The notes: generated from the sequence alone by a model not told the origin. 64,000 bases of DNA from Bathymodiolus brooksi (GCA_963680875.1 OY804585.1:23661686-23725685); one strand, 5' to 3'. Positions 1 through 12,164 are shown, numbered from the stretch's first letter. Numbers and translations are program-made.

Positions 1-3000
1 GACAAACTATATTGACTAAGAAAAAGGACAAACTGTATTGACTAAGAAAAAGGACAAACTGTATTGACTAAGAAAAAGGACAAACTGTATTGACTAAGAC
101 AAAGGACAAACTGTATTGACTAAGAAAAAGGACAAACTGTATTGACTAAGACAAAGGGCAAACTGTATTGACTAAGAAAAAGGGCAAACTGTATTGACTA
201 AGAAAAAGGACAAACTGTATTGACTAAGAAAAAGGACAAACTGTATTGACTAAGACAAAGGACAAACTGTATTGACTAAGACAAAGGGCAAACTGTATTG
301 ACTAAGAAAAAGGGCAAACTGTATTGACTAAGAAAAAGGACAAACTGTATTGACTAAGAAAAAGGACAAACTGTATTGACTAAGAAAAAGGACAAACTGT
401 ATTGACTAAGACAAAGGACAAACTGTATTGACTAAGAAAAATGACAAACTGTATTGACTAAGACAAAGGGCAAACTGTATTGACTAAGAAAAAGGGCAAA
501 CTGTATTGACTAAGAAAAAGGACAAACTATATTGACTAAGACAAAGGGCAAACTGTATTGACTAAGACAAAGGGCAAACTGTATTGACTAAGAAAAAGGG
601 CAAACTGTATTAACTATGACAAAGGACAAACTGTATTGACTAAGAAAAAGGACAAACTGTATTGCCTAAGACAAAGGGCAAACTGTATTGACTAAGAAAA
701 AGGACAAACTGTATTGACTAAGACAAAGGGCAAACTGTATTGACTAAGAAAAAGGACAAACTGTATTGACTAAGACAAAGGACAAACTGTATTGACTAAG
801 AAAAAGGACAAACTGTATTGACTAAGACAAAGGGCAAGCTGTATTGACTAAGAAAAAGGGCAAACTGTATTGACTAAGAAAAAGGACAAACTGTATTGAC
901 TAAGAAAAAGGGCAAACTGTATTGACTAAGAAAAAGGACAAACTGTATTGACTAAGACAAAGGACAAACTGTATTGACTAAGAAAAAGGACAAACTGTAT
1001 TGACTAAGACAAAGGGCAAGCTGTATTGACTAAGAAAAAGGGCAAACTGTATTGACTAAGAAAAAGGACAAACTGTATTGACTAAGAAAAAGGGCAAACT
1101 GTATTGACTAAGACAAAGGACAAACTGTATTGACTAAGACAAAGGACAACCTGTATTGACTAAGAAAAAGGACAAACTGTATCGACTAAGAAAAAGGACA
1201 AACTGTATTGACTAAGAAAAAGGACAAACTGTATTGACTAAGACAAAGGACAAACTGTATTGACTAAGACAAAGGACAAACTGTATTGACTAAGAAAAAG
1301 GGCAAACTGTATTGACTAAGACAAAGGACAAACTGTATTGACTAAGAAAAAGGACAAACTGTATTGACTAAGACAAAGGACAAACTGTATTGACTAAGAA
1401 AAAGGACAAACTGTATTGACTAAGAAAAAGGACAAACTGTATTGACTAAGACAAAGGACAAACTGTATTGCCTAAGACAAAGGGCAAACTGTATTGACTA
1501 AGAAAAAGGACAAACTGTATTGACTAAGACAAAGGACAAACTGTATTGACTAAGAAAAAGGACAAACTATATTGACTAAGAAAAAGGACAAACTGTATTG
1601 ACTAAGAAAAAAGACAAACTGTATTGACTAAGAAAAAGGACAAACTATATTGACTAAGACATAGGACAAACTGTATTGACTAAAAAAAAGGACAAACTGC
1701 ATTGACTAAGACAAAGGACAAACTGTATTGACTAAGAAAAAGGACAAACTATATTGACTAAGACATAGGACAAACTGTATTGACTAAGAAAAAGGACAAA
1801 CTGCATTGACTAAGACAAAGGACAAACTGTATTGACTAAGACAAAGGGCAAACTGCATTGACTAAGACAAAGGGCAAACTGTATTGACTAAGAAAAAGGA
1901 CAAACTGTATTGACTAAGAAAAAGGAAAAACTGTATTGACTAAGACAAAGGGCAAACTGTATTGACTAAGAAAAAGGGCAAACTGCATTGACTAAAACAA
2001 AGGACAAACTGTATTGACTAAGACAAAGGGCAAACTGTATTGACTAAGACAAAGGGCAAACTGTATTGACCAAGAAAAAGGACAAACTGTATTGACTAAG
2101 AAAAAGGAAAAACTGTATTGACTAAGAAAAAGGGCAAACTGCATTGACTAAGACAAAGGGCAAACTGTATTGACTAAGAAAAAGGACAAACTGTATTGAC
2201 TAAGAAAAAGGACAAACTGTATTGACTAAGACAAAGGACAAACTGTATTGACTAAGACAAAGGACAAACTATATTGACTAAGACAAAGGGCAAGCTGTAT
2301 TGACTAAGACAAAGGGCAAACTGTATTGACTAAGAAAAAGGACAAACTGTATTGACTAAAAAAAAGGACAAACATTATTGACTAAGAAAAAGGACACACT
2401 GTATTGACTAAGAAAAAGGACAAACTGCATTAACTAAGACAAAGGGCAAACTGTATTGACTAAGAAAAAGGGCAAACTGTATTGACTAAGAAAAAGGACA
2501 AACTGTATTGACTAAGAAAAAGGACAAACTGCATTGACTAAGACAAAGGGCAAACTGTATTGACTAAGACAAAGGGCAAACTGTATTGACTAAGACAAAG
2601 GCAAACTGTATTGACTAAGAAAAAGGACAAACTGTATTGACTAAGACAAAGGCAAACTGTATTGACTAAGAAAAAGGACAAACTGTATTGACTAAGAAAA
2701 AGGACAAACTGTATTGACTAAGAAAAAGGACAAACTGCATTGACTAAGACAAAGGGCAAACTGTATTGACTAAGACAAAGGGCAAACTGTATTGACTAAG
2801 ACAAAGGCAAACTGTATTGACTAAGAAAAAGGACATAATGTATTGACTAAGACAAAGGACAAACTGTATTGACCAAGAAAAAGGGCAAGCTGTATTGACT
2901 AAGAAAAAGGGAAAACTGTATTGACTAAGACAAAGGACAAACTGTATTGACTAAGAAAAAGGGCAAATTGTATTGACTAAGACAAAGGACAAACTGTATT

Positions 3001-3853
3001 GACTAAGACAAAGGGCAAACTGTATTGACTAAGAAAAAGGGCAAACTGTATTGACTAAGAAAAAGGGCAAACTGTATTGACTAAGAAAAAGGGCAAACTG
3101 TATTGACTAAGAAAAAGGGCAAACTGTATTGACTAAGAAAAAGGACAAACTGTATTGACTAAGAAAAAGGACAAACTGTATTGACTAAGAAAAAGGACAA
3201 ACTGTATTGACTAAGAAAAAGGACTAACTGTATTGACTAAGACAAAGGGCAAACTGTATTGACTAAGACAAAGGACAAACTGTATTGACTAAGAAAAAGG
3301 GCAAACTGTATTGACTAAGACAAAGGGCAAACTGTATTGACTAAGAAAAAGGGCAAACTGTATTGACTAAGAAAAAGGGCAAACTGTATTGACTAAGAAA
3401 AAGGGCAAGCTGTATTGACTAAGAAAAAGGGAAAACTGTATTGACTAAGACAAAGGACAAACTGTATTGACTAAGAAAAAGGACAAACTGTATTGACTGA
3501 GAAAAAGGACAAACTGTATTGACTAAGACAAAGGGCAAACTGTATTGACTAAGAAAAAGGGCAAACTGTATTGACTAAGACAAAGGACAAACTGTATTGA
3601 CTAAGAAAAAGGGCAAACTGTATTGACTAAGACAAAGGGCAAATTGTATTGACTAAGAAAAAGGGCAAACTGTATTGACTAAGAAAAAGGGCAAACTGTA
3701 TTGACTAAGAAAAAGGACAAGCTGTATTGACTAAGAAAAAGGGCAAACTGTATTGCCTAAGACAAAGGGCAAGATGTATTGACTAAGAAAATGGGCAAAC
3801 TGTATTGACTAAGAAAAAGGGCAAGCTGTATTGACTAAGAAAAAGGACAAACA
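1..3853. repeat. 26-bp tandem satellite array (about 148 copies)
   Basis: Head-to-tail 26-bp units with core ACTGTATTGACTAAG, starting at base 1, so the array probably continues to the left. Two positions vary independently from unit to unit: AAAAAG versus ACAAAG, and GAC versus GGC. Rare 25-bp units (near 2600, 2650 and 2810) shift the phase. The unit splits into two 13-bp halves that both begin with GAC. The last unit decays at about 3845-3853 into unique AT-rich DNA. No long open frame. It lies upstream of the last two sulfotransferase exons and may be in an intron of that gene (inference). Confidence 0.97.
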
Positions 3854-4365
3854 GTGGTTGACAAAATTTAAAAAAAAATACCAATTTTATAATCGCTGGT
3901 TTGACCCGACTAGCGCTAGAACCCATTACCACACGCGAGGCGAGTACGTTAACCATTAGACTGTTGATTCGGTTGTACTGCTTTATCAATACAATCTGTA
4001 AATAATATTGATTTTTTTAAAATTTTGTTTTTAATTTCATCATTGAAGTGTCAAAGTTAATAAAGAAATACTGTAGTACCCATATATTCTTTTGTTTCCA
4101 CAATCAATAATACCAGTGCTTTACCTGGACCTGCTGTTATTTACATTGACAGTTATTTAATTTAATGTCTATTAAATGTCATGTATATATCTACAAGTAA
4201 ATTGTTAAGATAATTTAACACCTTAGGTACATACATTTTATTGAAAATATGTATGGGATTTTTTAAACGTTGGTAATCAATTATTTTTACAGATACTATG
4301 ACTATTTGAATAAAAACGTATATATCAAATATAGTGCGCATGACGCCTTATTCAGTTACACTCGA
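3854..4365. other. AT-rich intergenic or intronic DNA, no gene seen
   Basis: No splice-flanked coding block, RNA gene or clear repeat seen between the 26-bp array and the first dispersed fragments. The short open frame at 3783-3989 (-) straddles the array edge and looks accidental. Confidence 0.6.
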
Positions 4366-4440
4366 CGCCAAATGACTTAAAAGTCTTTGGGAGTAAGAAA
4401 ATCAGAGGGCCTAAATAGGATAGCAAAAATCAGCTAATGT
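4366..4440 (-). mobile_element. fragment of hammerhead-like dispersed element (left half)
   Basis: Read on the minus strand this aligns by eye with the left half of the element at 15090-15275: the order TGGC/TGCTATCC, TATTTAG, TTTTCTT, CTCC, then AAGACTTTTAA is kept. The right half is missing. Confidence 0.5.
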
Positions 4441-4524
4441 GAACTTGGCAATTGTTCAACAATATTTTCAGCACTTTTTGTGTAATTAACTCATTCCACT
4501 GATTTTAATGCGGGTCTTTGATGG

Positions 4525-4625
4525 CTTATGGTGTTTAACGCCAACAACATTTCAGTTATATCGTGGCGGTCAGTTTTATTGGTGGAGGAAACCGGAATAC
4601 CAGGAGAAAACCACACGGGTCTTTG
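4525..4625 (-). mobile_element. SINE fragment (conserved 3' domain only)
   Basis: Shares with the SINE copies at 13230-13497, 19089-19349 and 60534-60700 the block TATCGTGGCGGTCAGTTTTA plus the flanking GGTGGAGGAAACCGG and GTGTTTAACGCC. The tRNA-like head is absent, so this is a truncated copy. Confidence 0.65.
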
Positions 4626-4964
4626 AAATCTTGGCAGAATGTTCGTATTCATATTGAACACAATATATATGACATTGTGAATCCGTTTCAGATTTCTTCC
4701 CTATTTTTCAATATTTTAAACTGACAATTAAAATAAAACATATTTTAGTGATGATCATAACACATGCGAGTGACCTTATCTCATGAATATATGAAAAAAT
4801 ATGATAAATACGGTTATAATTCTTTTCGGCCAATCGCACTGCTCGTAGCAGTTCAGTAACATTTTCATATTATCGCAATCGCCATCGAAAAATAGTGCAA
4901 ATATAAAGATATAAAGCTGATAGTCTGTTCGAAAACACAACCACCGAACTCTATTAATATATTA

Positions 4965-5497
4965 TGGGACGAAGTCCCAACTATGGTAAAAATAGCAATA
5001 TTTTGATTCCAGATCCATGTCACTAATGGATTAAATTCCTTGCACCGGAAATGACGCACCGGAAACCAATACAGGGTTACTGCTGCAGAAATTCGGATGC
5101 ACAGTAATCTGGAACTACTTCCGGTTATGAATGTTAAAAAATGATTCAAAATTGCAGTGTGTTCTAGCCCATTAAACATATACCATGGGACTGACAATAT
5201 CATTAAACAGAGTTTCATTTCTTCCTACTCCTGTCCGAAATAATATTTTCTATGAAATGGAGACGTCGAGTACCGGATTATACAACACCGGACTGGGTGC
5301 ACAGTCTAAAGGAGGGGGCAGGACCCCGTTTTGGCGAAAAACCTTTAAAAACGACGGAAAATTTGAGTTTGGGTTCCTCTATTTTCCCCCTTTTTTTAGA
5401 AAGTCTGGATCCGCCCCCGGTCTACTCTGAAAAAAAACTATAGGTCCATATATCTGAGTTAATATTGTATACATTTGTTTATTGGACTTCGTCCCAA
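4965..5497. mobile_element. possible MITE with palindromic ends
   Basis: The self-complementary motif TGGGACGAAGTCCCA (4965-4979) recurs as TTGGACTTCGTCCCAA at 5482-5497, bracketing about 530 bp. Both small open frames inside (5185-5430 and 5252-5443, +) lack recognisable domains. I cannot define a target duplication, so the boundaries are tentative. Confidence 0.35.
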
Positions 5498-5634
5498 GTT
5501 AGGTAACACCTATTATCATATTATCAATTAAGACATATTTGACAGATCATCACAACATCCTGTTGTTAATTATAGTATCATTCATTTACATCTCCTACGT
5601 AACGTACTTTTTAACAAAAAAAACTAAGGTCAAT

Positions 5635-5800
5635 CCTCTCAAGCATAGGTAACCCTAGCCGACTTTGGCTATCCTGTTTAGTGTTCTTGATCCCAAAGAT
5701 CTTCAAACTATCCAGCTTTCCAATCTTATGACTACGAGTGTACCTGATGAAGATAATATCATACACTATGTTATGTATCTACATTTTATTTCAATACACT
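5635..5800 (+). mobile_element. hammerhead-like dispersed element, decayed copy
   Basis: Contains the family landmarks in order: CTCTCAAGCATAGGTAA, AGCCGACTTTGGCTATCC, a TTCTTGATCCC block, TTTCCAATCTTATGACT, then GTACCTGATGAAG and TATGTATCTACATTTTATT. The GAAAC half of the core is degraded, so no functional ribozyme is expected. Confidence 0.6.
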
Positions 5801-5904
5801 AAATATTTAAATGCTATGACAGAAATGTCATTATTGTATGGCAATGGTCTACCTCTTATTTGTATTTTAACTTTTATAAACAGTATTCAATTATTAAAAG
5901 TACT

Positions 5905-5942
5905 GAAATATTGTTGAAGGTGGCGTTAAACACCATAACCCA
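5905..5942 (+). mobile_element. SINE 3'-end fragment next to a splice acceptor
   Basis: CTGAAATATTGTTGAAGG and GGCGTTAAACACCATAACCC match the end of the SINE at 13230-13497. It ends about 30 bp before the acceptor at 5970-5971, so SINE-derived DNA may sit in the branch-point region of this intron. Confidence 0.6.
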
Positions 5943-5971
5943 TTAAAAGTAGACATTTTCTTTTCTTATAG

Positions 5972-6226
5972 GTGTTGCAACCGGATCTTCATCGTGTAAG
6001 AAGAAATTTAAAAAGTCCAAAGCTTTCTCTTTGGGAGAATGTATTAATGACAAACATGTAATTCTGGTACATTCAAACGATAGATACAGGAGGAAGCGGT
6101 TCGAGAAGAAATTTGACAAATTAATTATTTTATATAGGGATCCATTCGATACCTTACGTTCGGCATATACGATGAAACATCCCGGCCATTCGGAGTCGGT
6201 TGATTCTGAGATTTTTAATGTTAGAG
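5972..6226 (+). CDS. sulfotransferase, WSC-domain sulfotransferase (WSCD)-like: penultimate exon
   Basis: Internal exon between a pyrimidine-rich acceptor (TTTTCTTATAG, ending 5971) and a consensus donor (GTAAGT from 6227). The frame enters with 2 nt of a split codon, gives 84 whole codons without a stop, and leaves 1 nt. The peptide begins V-A-T-G-S-S, followed by a GEC block. It holds the run LIILYRDPFDTLRSAY, which fits the 3'-phosphoadenosine binding motif of PAPS-dependent sulfotransferases (R and S of RxP...S). A GH pair follows (HPGHSE), as in WSCD proteins. The 5'-phosphosulfate loop (PGSGNTW type) is expected on an upstream exon, which I cannot find between 3854 and 5970. It probably lies left of the 26-bp array. 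Family members are usually Golgi type II membrane proteins that sulfate glycans; the substrate here is unknown. Confidence 0.8.
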
Positions 6227-6284
6227 GTAAGTATTTCGGAACTGATATTGTTGTGGTTGTTATATGCATATTGTTGAATATAAA

Positions 6285-6500
6285 CGTTAGAGAAAACCGA
6301 AAGATTGTTGGATATAAACGTTAGAGAAAACCAAAAGGACAATAAAGAAACACATGGCAACAATGTGCAATGTACAATGCACAGAAGGAAGACCAACAAT
6401 ACCACACAGAAAATGTGAAAGATGAACAACACGGACCCCACCAAATAAAACATTTGTAGACTACCACATGAGGATCATCGGGAGTTTCCTGATTGGTTTT
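6285..6500 (-). mobile_element. Penelope-like 3'-tail fragment (tail family 1)
   Basis: Read on the minus strand it holds the family-1 landmarks: GGTGGGGTCCGTGTTG, a purine-poor stretch, and TTTTGGTTTTCTCTAACG at the end. The terminal motif is duplicated (6287-6303 and 6320-6337). It lies in the sulfotransferase intron. Confidence 0.55.
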
Positions 6501-6884
6501 ACAGTTCGTCACTTAAAAGTTAGACAGTCATAAGTTCGACAGTCATTAGTCAGACAATCATTGGTTCCACATTCAAACTAACCGGCCATTGACTGTCACG
6601 CATAATACGATATTGATCCGTGAAATGAGTGTGTGCATATATTACTTAGCGATAATTGAACAGTATCATAGTGTATGAAAACGAGATCAGGCAAAGCTGG
6701 ACTATTTTAGGTGTAGGCTGTCAGACATCATAAAAAGTTGATGTTATTTACATCATATGAATACACATGTAACATTCTTAGGAATAACACTTATTGTGGA
6801 ATTCGTATAAAGACGACAAAACAATTAGATGAAAACGAAACAATACTACACTCTCGGAATAGTTCCAAAACCCATTTGAAACAG

Positions 6885-6965
6885 AGGAAAAATCAATACC
6901 TCTAACACGCCGTTTCTGGTTTGGTACAGGCACTTAGATAAAACGTGGCGGGATTAAGTTATCTG
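6885..6965 (-). mobile_element. Penelope-like 3'-tail fragment (tail family 2)
   Basis: TTTGGTACAGGCACTTAGA followed by GTGGCGGG recalls the family-2 landmark CTTGGTACAGGCATTTC / ATGGTGGG seen at 62990-63030, which follows an RT frame there. Short and diverged. Confidence 0.4.
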
Positions 6966-7064
6966 TATGAGCCTATTGACCCATGGATTACGTTAACAAA
7001 ACACAGAATACTTTTTAATATATTATTAACGATGTAAAGAAAATTAACACTCCGATCGTACTGT

Positions 7065-7405
7065 TCGATATAAACATTAGAAAACACCGAAGGGACAATC
7101 AAGAATGGACAATCAAGAATAGACAATCAAGAATAGACAATCAAGAATAGACAATCAAGAATGGACAATCAAGAATAGACAATCCAGAGACAAAGGCAAC
7201 ATTGAGCACACAAGATGCTGGATGAGAACAAACAATACAAAACAAAAACAAAACAAAGACAAAGCACACAAACAAAAACACAACGTAACACCGAAAAGTA
7301 AAAGGTTGAGCAACACAGACCCCACCAAAAACTGGGTGTGAATCCAGGTGCTCGCGAAGGGTTAACAGTTCATGCTTCTTACAAGACATCCGCCATGAAA
7401 TTCGC
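7065..7405 (-). mobile_element. Penelope-like 3'-tail copy (tail family 1)
   Basis: Near complete tail: on the minus strand it runs from GGCGGATGTCTTGTAAG through GAACTGTTAACCCTTCGCG, GGTGGGGTCTGTGTTGCTC, a T-rich stretch, to CCCTTCGGTGTTTTCTAATG. The motif GACAATCAAGAAT(A/G) is locally repeated six times at 7097-7180. Same family as 58985-59210. Lies in the sulfotransferase intron. Confidence 0.65.
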
Positions 7406-8414
7406 AAGTCATGTAGGACACCACTATACGCAATAAAGCAGGAAATAGATACAAATCGTCATTCGAGATGTGTAACTTAAACAGTAATAAACAATGTTTC
7501 CAGATTTATGAGGACTGTCTGACATCCTGACATTTATAACAAACAATAAGCCATACATATATGTACACAAAAAGGATATTTTAACACTTTTACAGAATAG
7601 AAACGTATGTGTGTGTATGTTTGCTTTAGGGGGATGTTACACAAATAAATGGACAATGTAGATATAAATACAACACCAAAACAAACCGACGTACGCCCCT
7701 CCGATAATCTCTACCGTTTATCGCAAAATATCGACGGCCAATAAGACAGACAGCTTAACCAAAAACTATTTGATATTTTATCATCTTATATTATTGTATG
7801 ATTTTCTGTGTTTTCTGAACTTCTTTCGTTTACGACAACTGATCACCCCTTTGGTATCTTCAAACTTTTCTTAAGTCACGCATTTCAAATTTTATCGTGT
7901 TTTTTTTTTTAATTTAATTTTGTCTACATACCAAGCGTACTATAATTTACCGATGAGAATGCGCATTATATCTAGATTGATAATCGTGTATTATCTGAGA
8001 ACACAGGATTTACATATATGGTACACTTAGTATTGTAGGGAGGATGCTGCCAGTATAAAACAATTTAGTATAATCTGGTTCTGTCATAATTAATACACAA
8101 TCAAATCGATATATCTGGGGTTTTTTCTTATTATAATTTGAAGTTCAAGACCATGACTCCGCGTTCATTTCAATAACGCTGCTCACTGAGTTATTTGTGA
8201 GGGTTAACATTTCACTTACATGTGGGAAACACTTGCATTTCACTAAGGTAGGAGTACCTGTTCAAAGCCTTGAAAGAATTTTGAACTGTTTTGACGGTGT
8301 GGTATTTTTCGTTTTTCATTTATAGTCCTAAATATGGCTGAAACACTAATGCTACGTTCAACAACAAGCAAACAGCCAATCAAGCAATCAATCAATCACA
8401 GATACGTCACTCAT

Positions 8415-8600
8415 GAAACCTCGGTAGTCCAATGGGTAGCGTGTTCTCATTCAGCTCGGACGATCGTATGCCTAATCCACGATCCACTCAGCATGAAGAC
8501 TATGAATTAGGTATTTGCTGCTCCTCTGATTAGCATTACAGATATGTGAGGAGTATGATCAAAGGCTGGTTTGTTTGGAATTATGATATTATATTCGAGA
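8415..8600 (+). mobile_element. tRNA-headed SINE, probable
   Basis: CCTCGGTAGTCCAATGGG followed by TAGCGTGTTCTCATTCAG resembles a tRNA D-arm/A-box. A poor B-box-like CCTAATCCACGATCC lies about 50 bp on. The body CTGCTCCTCTGATTAGC ... AGGCTGGTTTGTTTGGAA follows. Not a functional tRNA: no acceptor stem closes. Confidence 0.45.
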
Positions 8601-9034
8601 TATGTCTACCTGTAGGATGTTGTTTCAGTGACGTTGTTGCTAGGTCTAGTTCAAAAAGTCATCATAATCATCATCACAACAAACGTAACTTTTATTCATG
8701 CAATTGAAAAATTGTTCATCTGGCAAAAATCACTTTCCAACTTCATTTATATGAGGTCTAGCCACTGGTAACGACTTTCAGAGATCTATCCACAGAAATA
8801 ACGTATGGGGAGCCATTTCAATGGGAGGGGGGGGGGGTGTAACCAGATTATAAAAAGGAAAACCCGACATTGGACCGCAGGGGGTAACGTGTTTGGAGAA
8901 TGCCACACTCCCTGCAGGTTCAGAACCTTTTTCTTAGATTTCGAAAAAGAGTAAGCGGCAGTTTATAGCATATTGTTAAACATGTTCTCGTACGGTATAT
9001 GCATGAAAAACTTATTGCTGGAAGTTAAACAGCA

Positions 9035-9038
9035 ATCG

Positions 9039-9080
<42 letters not shown>

Positions 9081-9165
9081 AGCTCAATCAATCAGTCAAT
9101 CAACCAAACAATCAATAATTAGCTCAATCAATCAGTCAATCAACCAATCAGTCAATACATCATTG
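9035..9165. repeat. (CAAT)n microsatellite, partly interrupted
   Basis: About eleven uninterrupted CAAT units, then variants with CAGT and CAAC. It lies 20 bp upstream of the acceptor of the last sulfotransferase exon. Smaller CAAT tracts occur at 8370-8398. Confidence 0.95.
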
Positions 9166-9186
9166 AATATGACGTTTTCATTGTAG

Positions 9187-9596
9187 GCTGGTATGAGTTT
9201 GTTCGGGATCACACAACGCTTTGGGAAAGATATTATTCTGACTGGATTGAAGCCGGCGTTCCTGTTTTCTTACTGCATTATGAAGATTTGAAAAAGAATA
9301 TGCCCGCCATGTTGAAAAAGTTAGCTTATTTTCTAGAATGGAGAGTTTCTAAAAAAGAGATAGATTGTACAGTTGTGACGTCAGAGGGTCATTTTCATCG
9401 AAGGCATGTACATAATATCACAAATTCAGAAATATTTGTTGGTAAATTGTGGCATAAACTTGAAGATGCCGCTTTAAATGTGGCAGAGGCTGCACACGAT
9501 CGAAGGGATGTGGGTAATTTTATAGAATCAGGACCACGACTAAAACTTATGTGGAACAAAGCGAATGCTGAAGATAAGGAGGATACTTCTCTGTGA
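9187..9596 (+). CDS. sulfotransferase, WSCD-like: terminal exon
   Basis: Acceptor TTTTCATTGTAG ends at 9186. The exon supplies 2 nt that complete the codon split at 6226 (G+GC, glycine), so the two exons join in frame across a 2,960-bp intron. It encodes 135 residues to a TGA at 9594-9596. The start WYEFVRDHTTLW and the motif VFLLHYEDLKKNM match the W...F and HYEDL signatures of sulfotransferases; a cysteine follows at the position where WSCD proteins have one (KEIDC). No frameshift or stop, so the gene may be intact. The tail is charged and ends EDKEDTSL. Upstream exons and the promoter are not visible. The alternative is another member of the sulfotransferase superfamily rather than WSCD itself. 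Confidence 0.82.
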
Positions 9597-9735
9597 TATC
9601 ATATGACAATTTTGTTAGCTTCTAAGATGCACATTGGTGCCAATGATATTGGGTGTAACATAATACATCGTCTAAAGATGATTTAAATTATTTTTAATTA
9701 TGTCATTATGACGTCCAAATTAAAAACGACATTTC

Positions 9736-9741
9736 AATAAA
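9736..9741 (+). terminator. polyadenylation signal AATAAA of the sulfotransferase gene
   Basis: First AATAAA after the stop codon, 140 bp downstream. A GT-rich cleavage context was not obvious. Another AATAAA lies near 10047. Confidence 0.5.
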
Positions 9742-10465
9742 AAACTAGATATAAATTTGTTCTTGGAGTATGCGAGAAAAAAAAACAAAGCAAAGCAAGG
9801 TAAAAATGTGGATGAAAATGGTGAATTTAATATTGTTTGATGTGCACATGGTTCATCGGAGGAAGTTTAACACGATGACATTTTACACCGGAAATGATCA
9901 AATTCCAAAATTGATGTCGATTGTGTAAAGAACAAGGAATCAAGATGGTTTTATAACTTATAGTTCTCTATATGATTATTTATAAAACGTCCAGTGTGAA
10001 TGCTGCATGATATGCGATGTTTAAATCCTGGCTATTCTAAATGTGAATAAAATATTTGAAAAGTTGCACAAATGTTCCATTCTAGAACATAGATAGTATA
10101 TAGGTCACACGAAATAGGGTTGTTGGGTGTTTAGTAGCTGGTACAAGAACAATTTGATGCTTTAAGCTAATTGTAGATTGAACGTTTATTATTTTATAAG
10201 AATTCAATTAATGGTTTCTGGGTACAATACGGAAAATCGGACCGTACACCATAGTATGTGCCGTATTTGGAAAGTGTCATTGATGCTTGCAGTACACGCA
10301 GTGTAGCAATTGCATGAATCTAGCAGATCGTACCGTCCCTACTCAAGCAATAGTACTATTCACAGGCAGTCAAAACCCGTCTCCCCGTTGTCTTATTCCT
10401 CCCTCATTTCTGTTTTGTTCAGCATGTTCTACTTGCAATAATTAGCGATGCACACTAGGCTAATT
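9742..10465. other. no gene seen
   Basis: AT-rich sequence beyond the sulfotransferase polyadenylation signal. No coding block, RNA gene or strong repeat recognised. Confidence 0.5.

Positions 10466-10467
<2 letters not shown>

Positions 10468-10503
<36 letters not shown>
10468..10503. repeat. (CAAT)n microsatellite
   Basis: Nine tandem CAAT units. Confidence 0.95.
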
Positions 10504-10507
<4 letters not shown>

Positions 10508-10564
10508 CATAAAAATTCATTTATGTTAATTCCACTGTCGAAATATCAATTTATTATCATGAAA

Positions 10565-10885
10565 TTGTTTACGAAAAGTTTGAAGATACCCAAGAAATAA
10601 TCACAAGCCGTAATTCGGAGAAGGACAGACACAACACAATGGCCAAAAGAAAAAGAGAAGGACAGACAACACAATGGCCAAAAGAAAAAGAGAAGGACAG
10701 ACAACACAATGGCCAAAAGAAAAAGGCCAAAACGATAAACAATGATCGGCAAAGCACCATCCAGAAAATTAAAGATCGAGGCGTACGAACATCACTAAGA
10801 CGAAGGTGAACTCGTGTGCTCCGGAAAAGTTTACAGTCTCCAATAGAGACATCAGTCGCACCACCCTCGTTGCTCACGTGTTGTC
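10565..10885 (-). mobile_element. Penelope-like 3'-tail copy (tail family 1) with internal 35-bp triplication
   Basis: TTTGAAGATACCCAAGAAAT and CAATGGCCAAAAGAAAAAG are the minus-strand landmarks of family 1 (compare 59340-59600). The block AAGGACAGACA...GGCCAAAAGAAAAAG is repeated three times with about 35-bp spacing, a small expansion in progress. Confidence 0.6.
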
Positions 10886-10889
10886 TACA

Positions 10890-12145
10890 GCACTTTTAAA
10901 ACAATACGATAGATGCCAGAGATAGCATTTTAAATGGAAAGAGGTTTCCCCTTCTTCTAACAGTTCTATTTTGCTTACCAGCCTTGAATGGTGTTCAAAT
11001 ACCAGTGTAATTCTTTAACTAGAATCTTAATCGAAAATCAATAAAAGTTTTAATAGTAATTCCAAAGGGAGCTGTATTCTAAAATATTTGACATACAAAG
11101 GCAATTATTCTTACTTTTGTCACATAATTGTAAAATCTACATCATATTAAAATGTTGAAAATCGATTTTTTTTTAATCTGAGCAACTATTTCAGTTAAGA
11201 AAATGTCAATTTACAATTCTACAAACATTTTTTGTTTTGTATTTGTTTCAATTTGGTTTGCTTTTACACCGGGGGAATAAACAAAATGAAAGACAAAAAA
11301 TGACAAACCGACAGAAAAGTTCAAAAACGAAATCGGATGTATGAATTTTCCAAGTTAAAATGGTAGAAGGTAATAAACAAAGTCCTTTAATTGTCAAATT
11401 ACACATGTAATCTAAAAAGAAAAGAATGAAATTGTACAATTTTAACATGGGTAGTCTATTGCTAAACATTTTCGTATAATATATTATATCATCATATACA
11501 AGATGGCATCACATATGATTCAATGTTCGAATAAAGATTTTACCAATAATTACAATAAGTGTTTGAAAAGATATTGTTGTTGAATCTCAAGTGGGCAGTA
11601 TTACAGCTATGTTCATGTAATTATGAGAATGGTTGGATTGTCATGCTAAGAAAGTTAGTTGCCATGCGCAGAAAGTTCGTGGCCATACGCAAAATGGAGA
11701 TAATGAATAATGGCGTACACTTTCCCTTTCATCCGGAGATCAGGGAGAACAATAACTAATCCTAACAAAGTATTGCTAATATTTAGTTGGCCTCACAAAA
11801 CCTACTGAAATCTCTTGCGAATGAGTTGTATCTTGTATTTATAGGAAATTAAATTCTATTTCTGTTCTGTTCCTCGGGGATTTCCCTTTTTCCGTGAACA
11901 AATTTATTAAGAATAAGTCATGCAAATAAATGAGACGCTGGGGTGAAACTAAACAGGAATTATTTGGGTGTCACATGGAAAAGTAGATATGATGTTTAGA
12001 GTCGGGGGTACTAGGATGTACCATAAATGACCATTCCTAAAACATGTTGCTTATTACATGCTACTTAATGTTGTCGTTTATGTACATGGTAATCCGCATT
12101 TGTCAATCATGAGACACTCATATAGGTCATAAACACTTAACGTGT
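10890..12145. other. no gene seen
   Basis: AT-rich DNA without recognisable coding blocks. Small open frames at 11248-11469 (-) and 11559-11759 (+) have no family resemblance. Confidence 0.5.
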
Positions 12146-12164
12146 ACTTGATTGTCTTCATTCA

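Noticed and set aside
1..3853. Coding repeat protein in the 26-bp array
   Set aside because: Period is not a multiple of three and every frame is stopped within a few units.
8415..8490. Possible tRNA gene
   Set aside because: A-box-like sequence and a weak B-box but no acceptor or anticodon stem that closes; better read as a SINE head.
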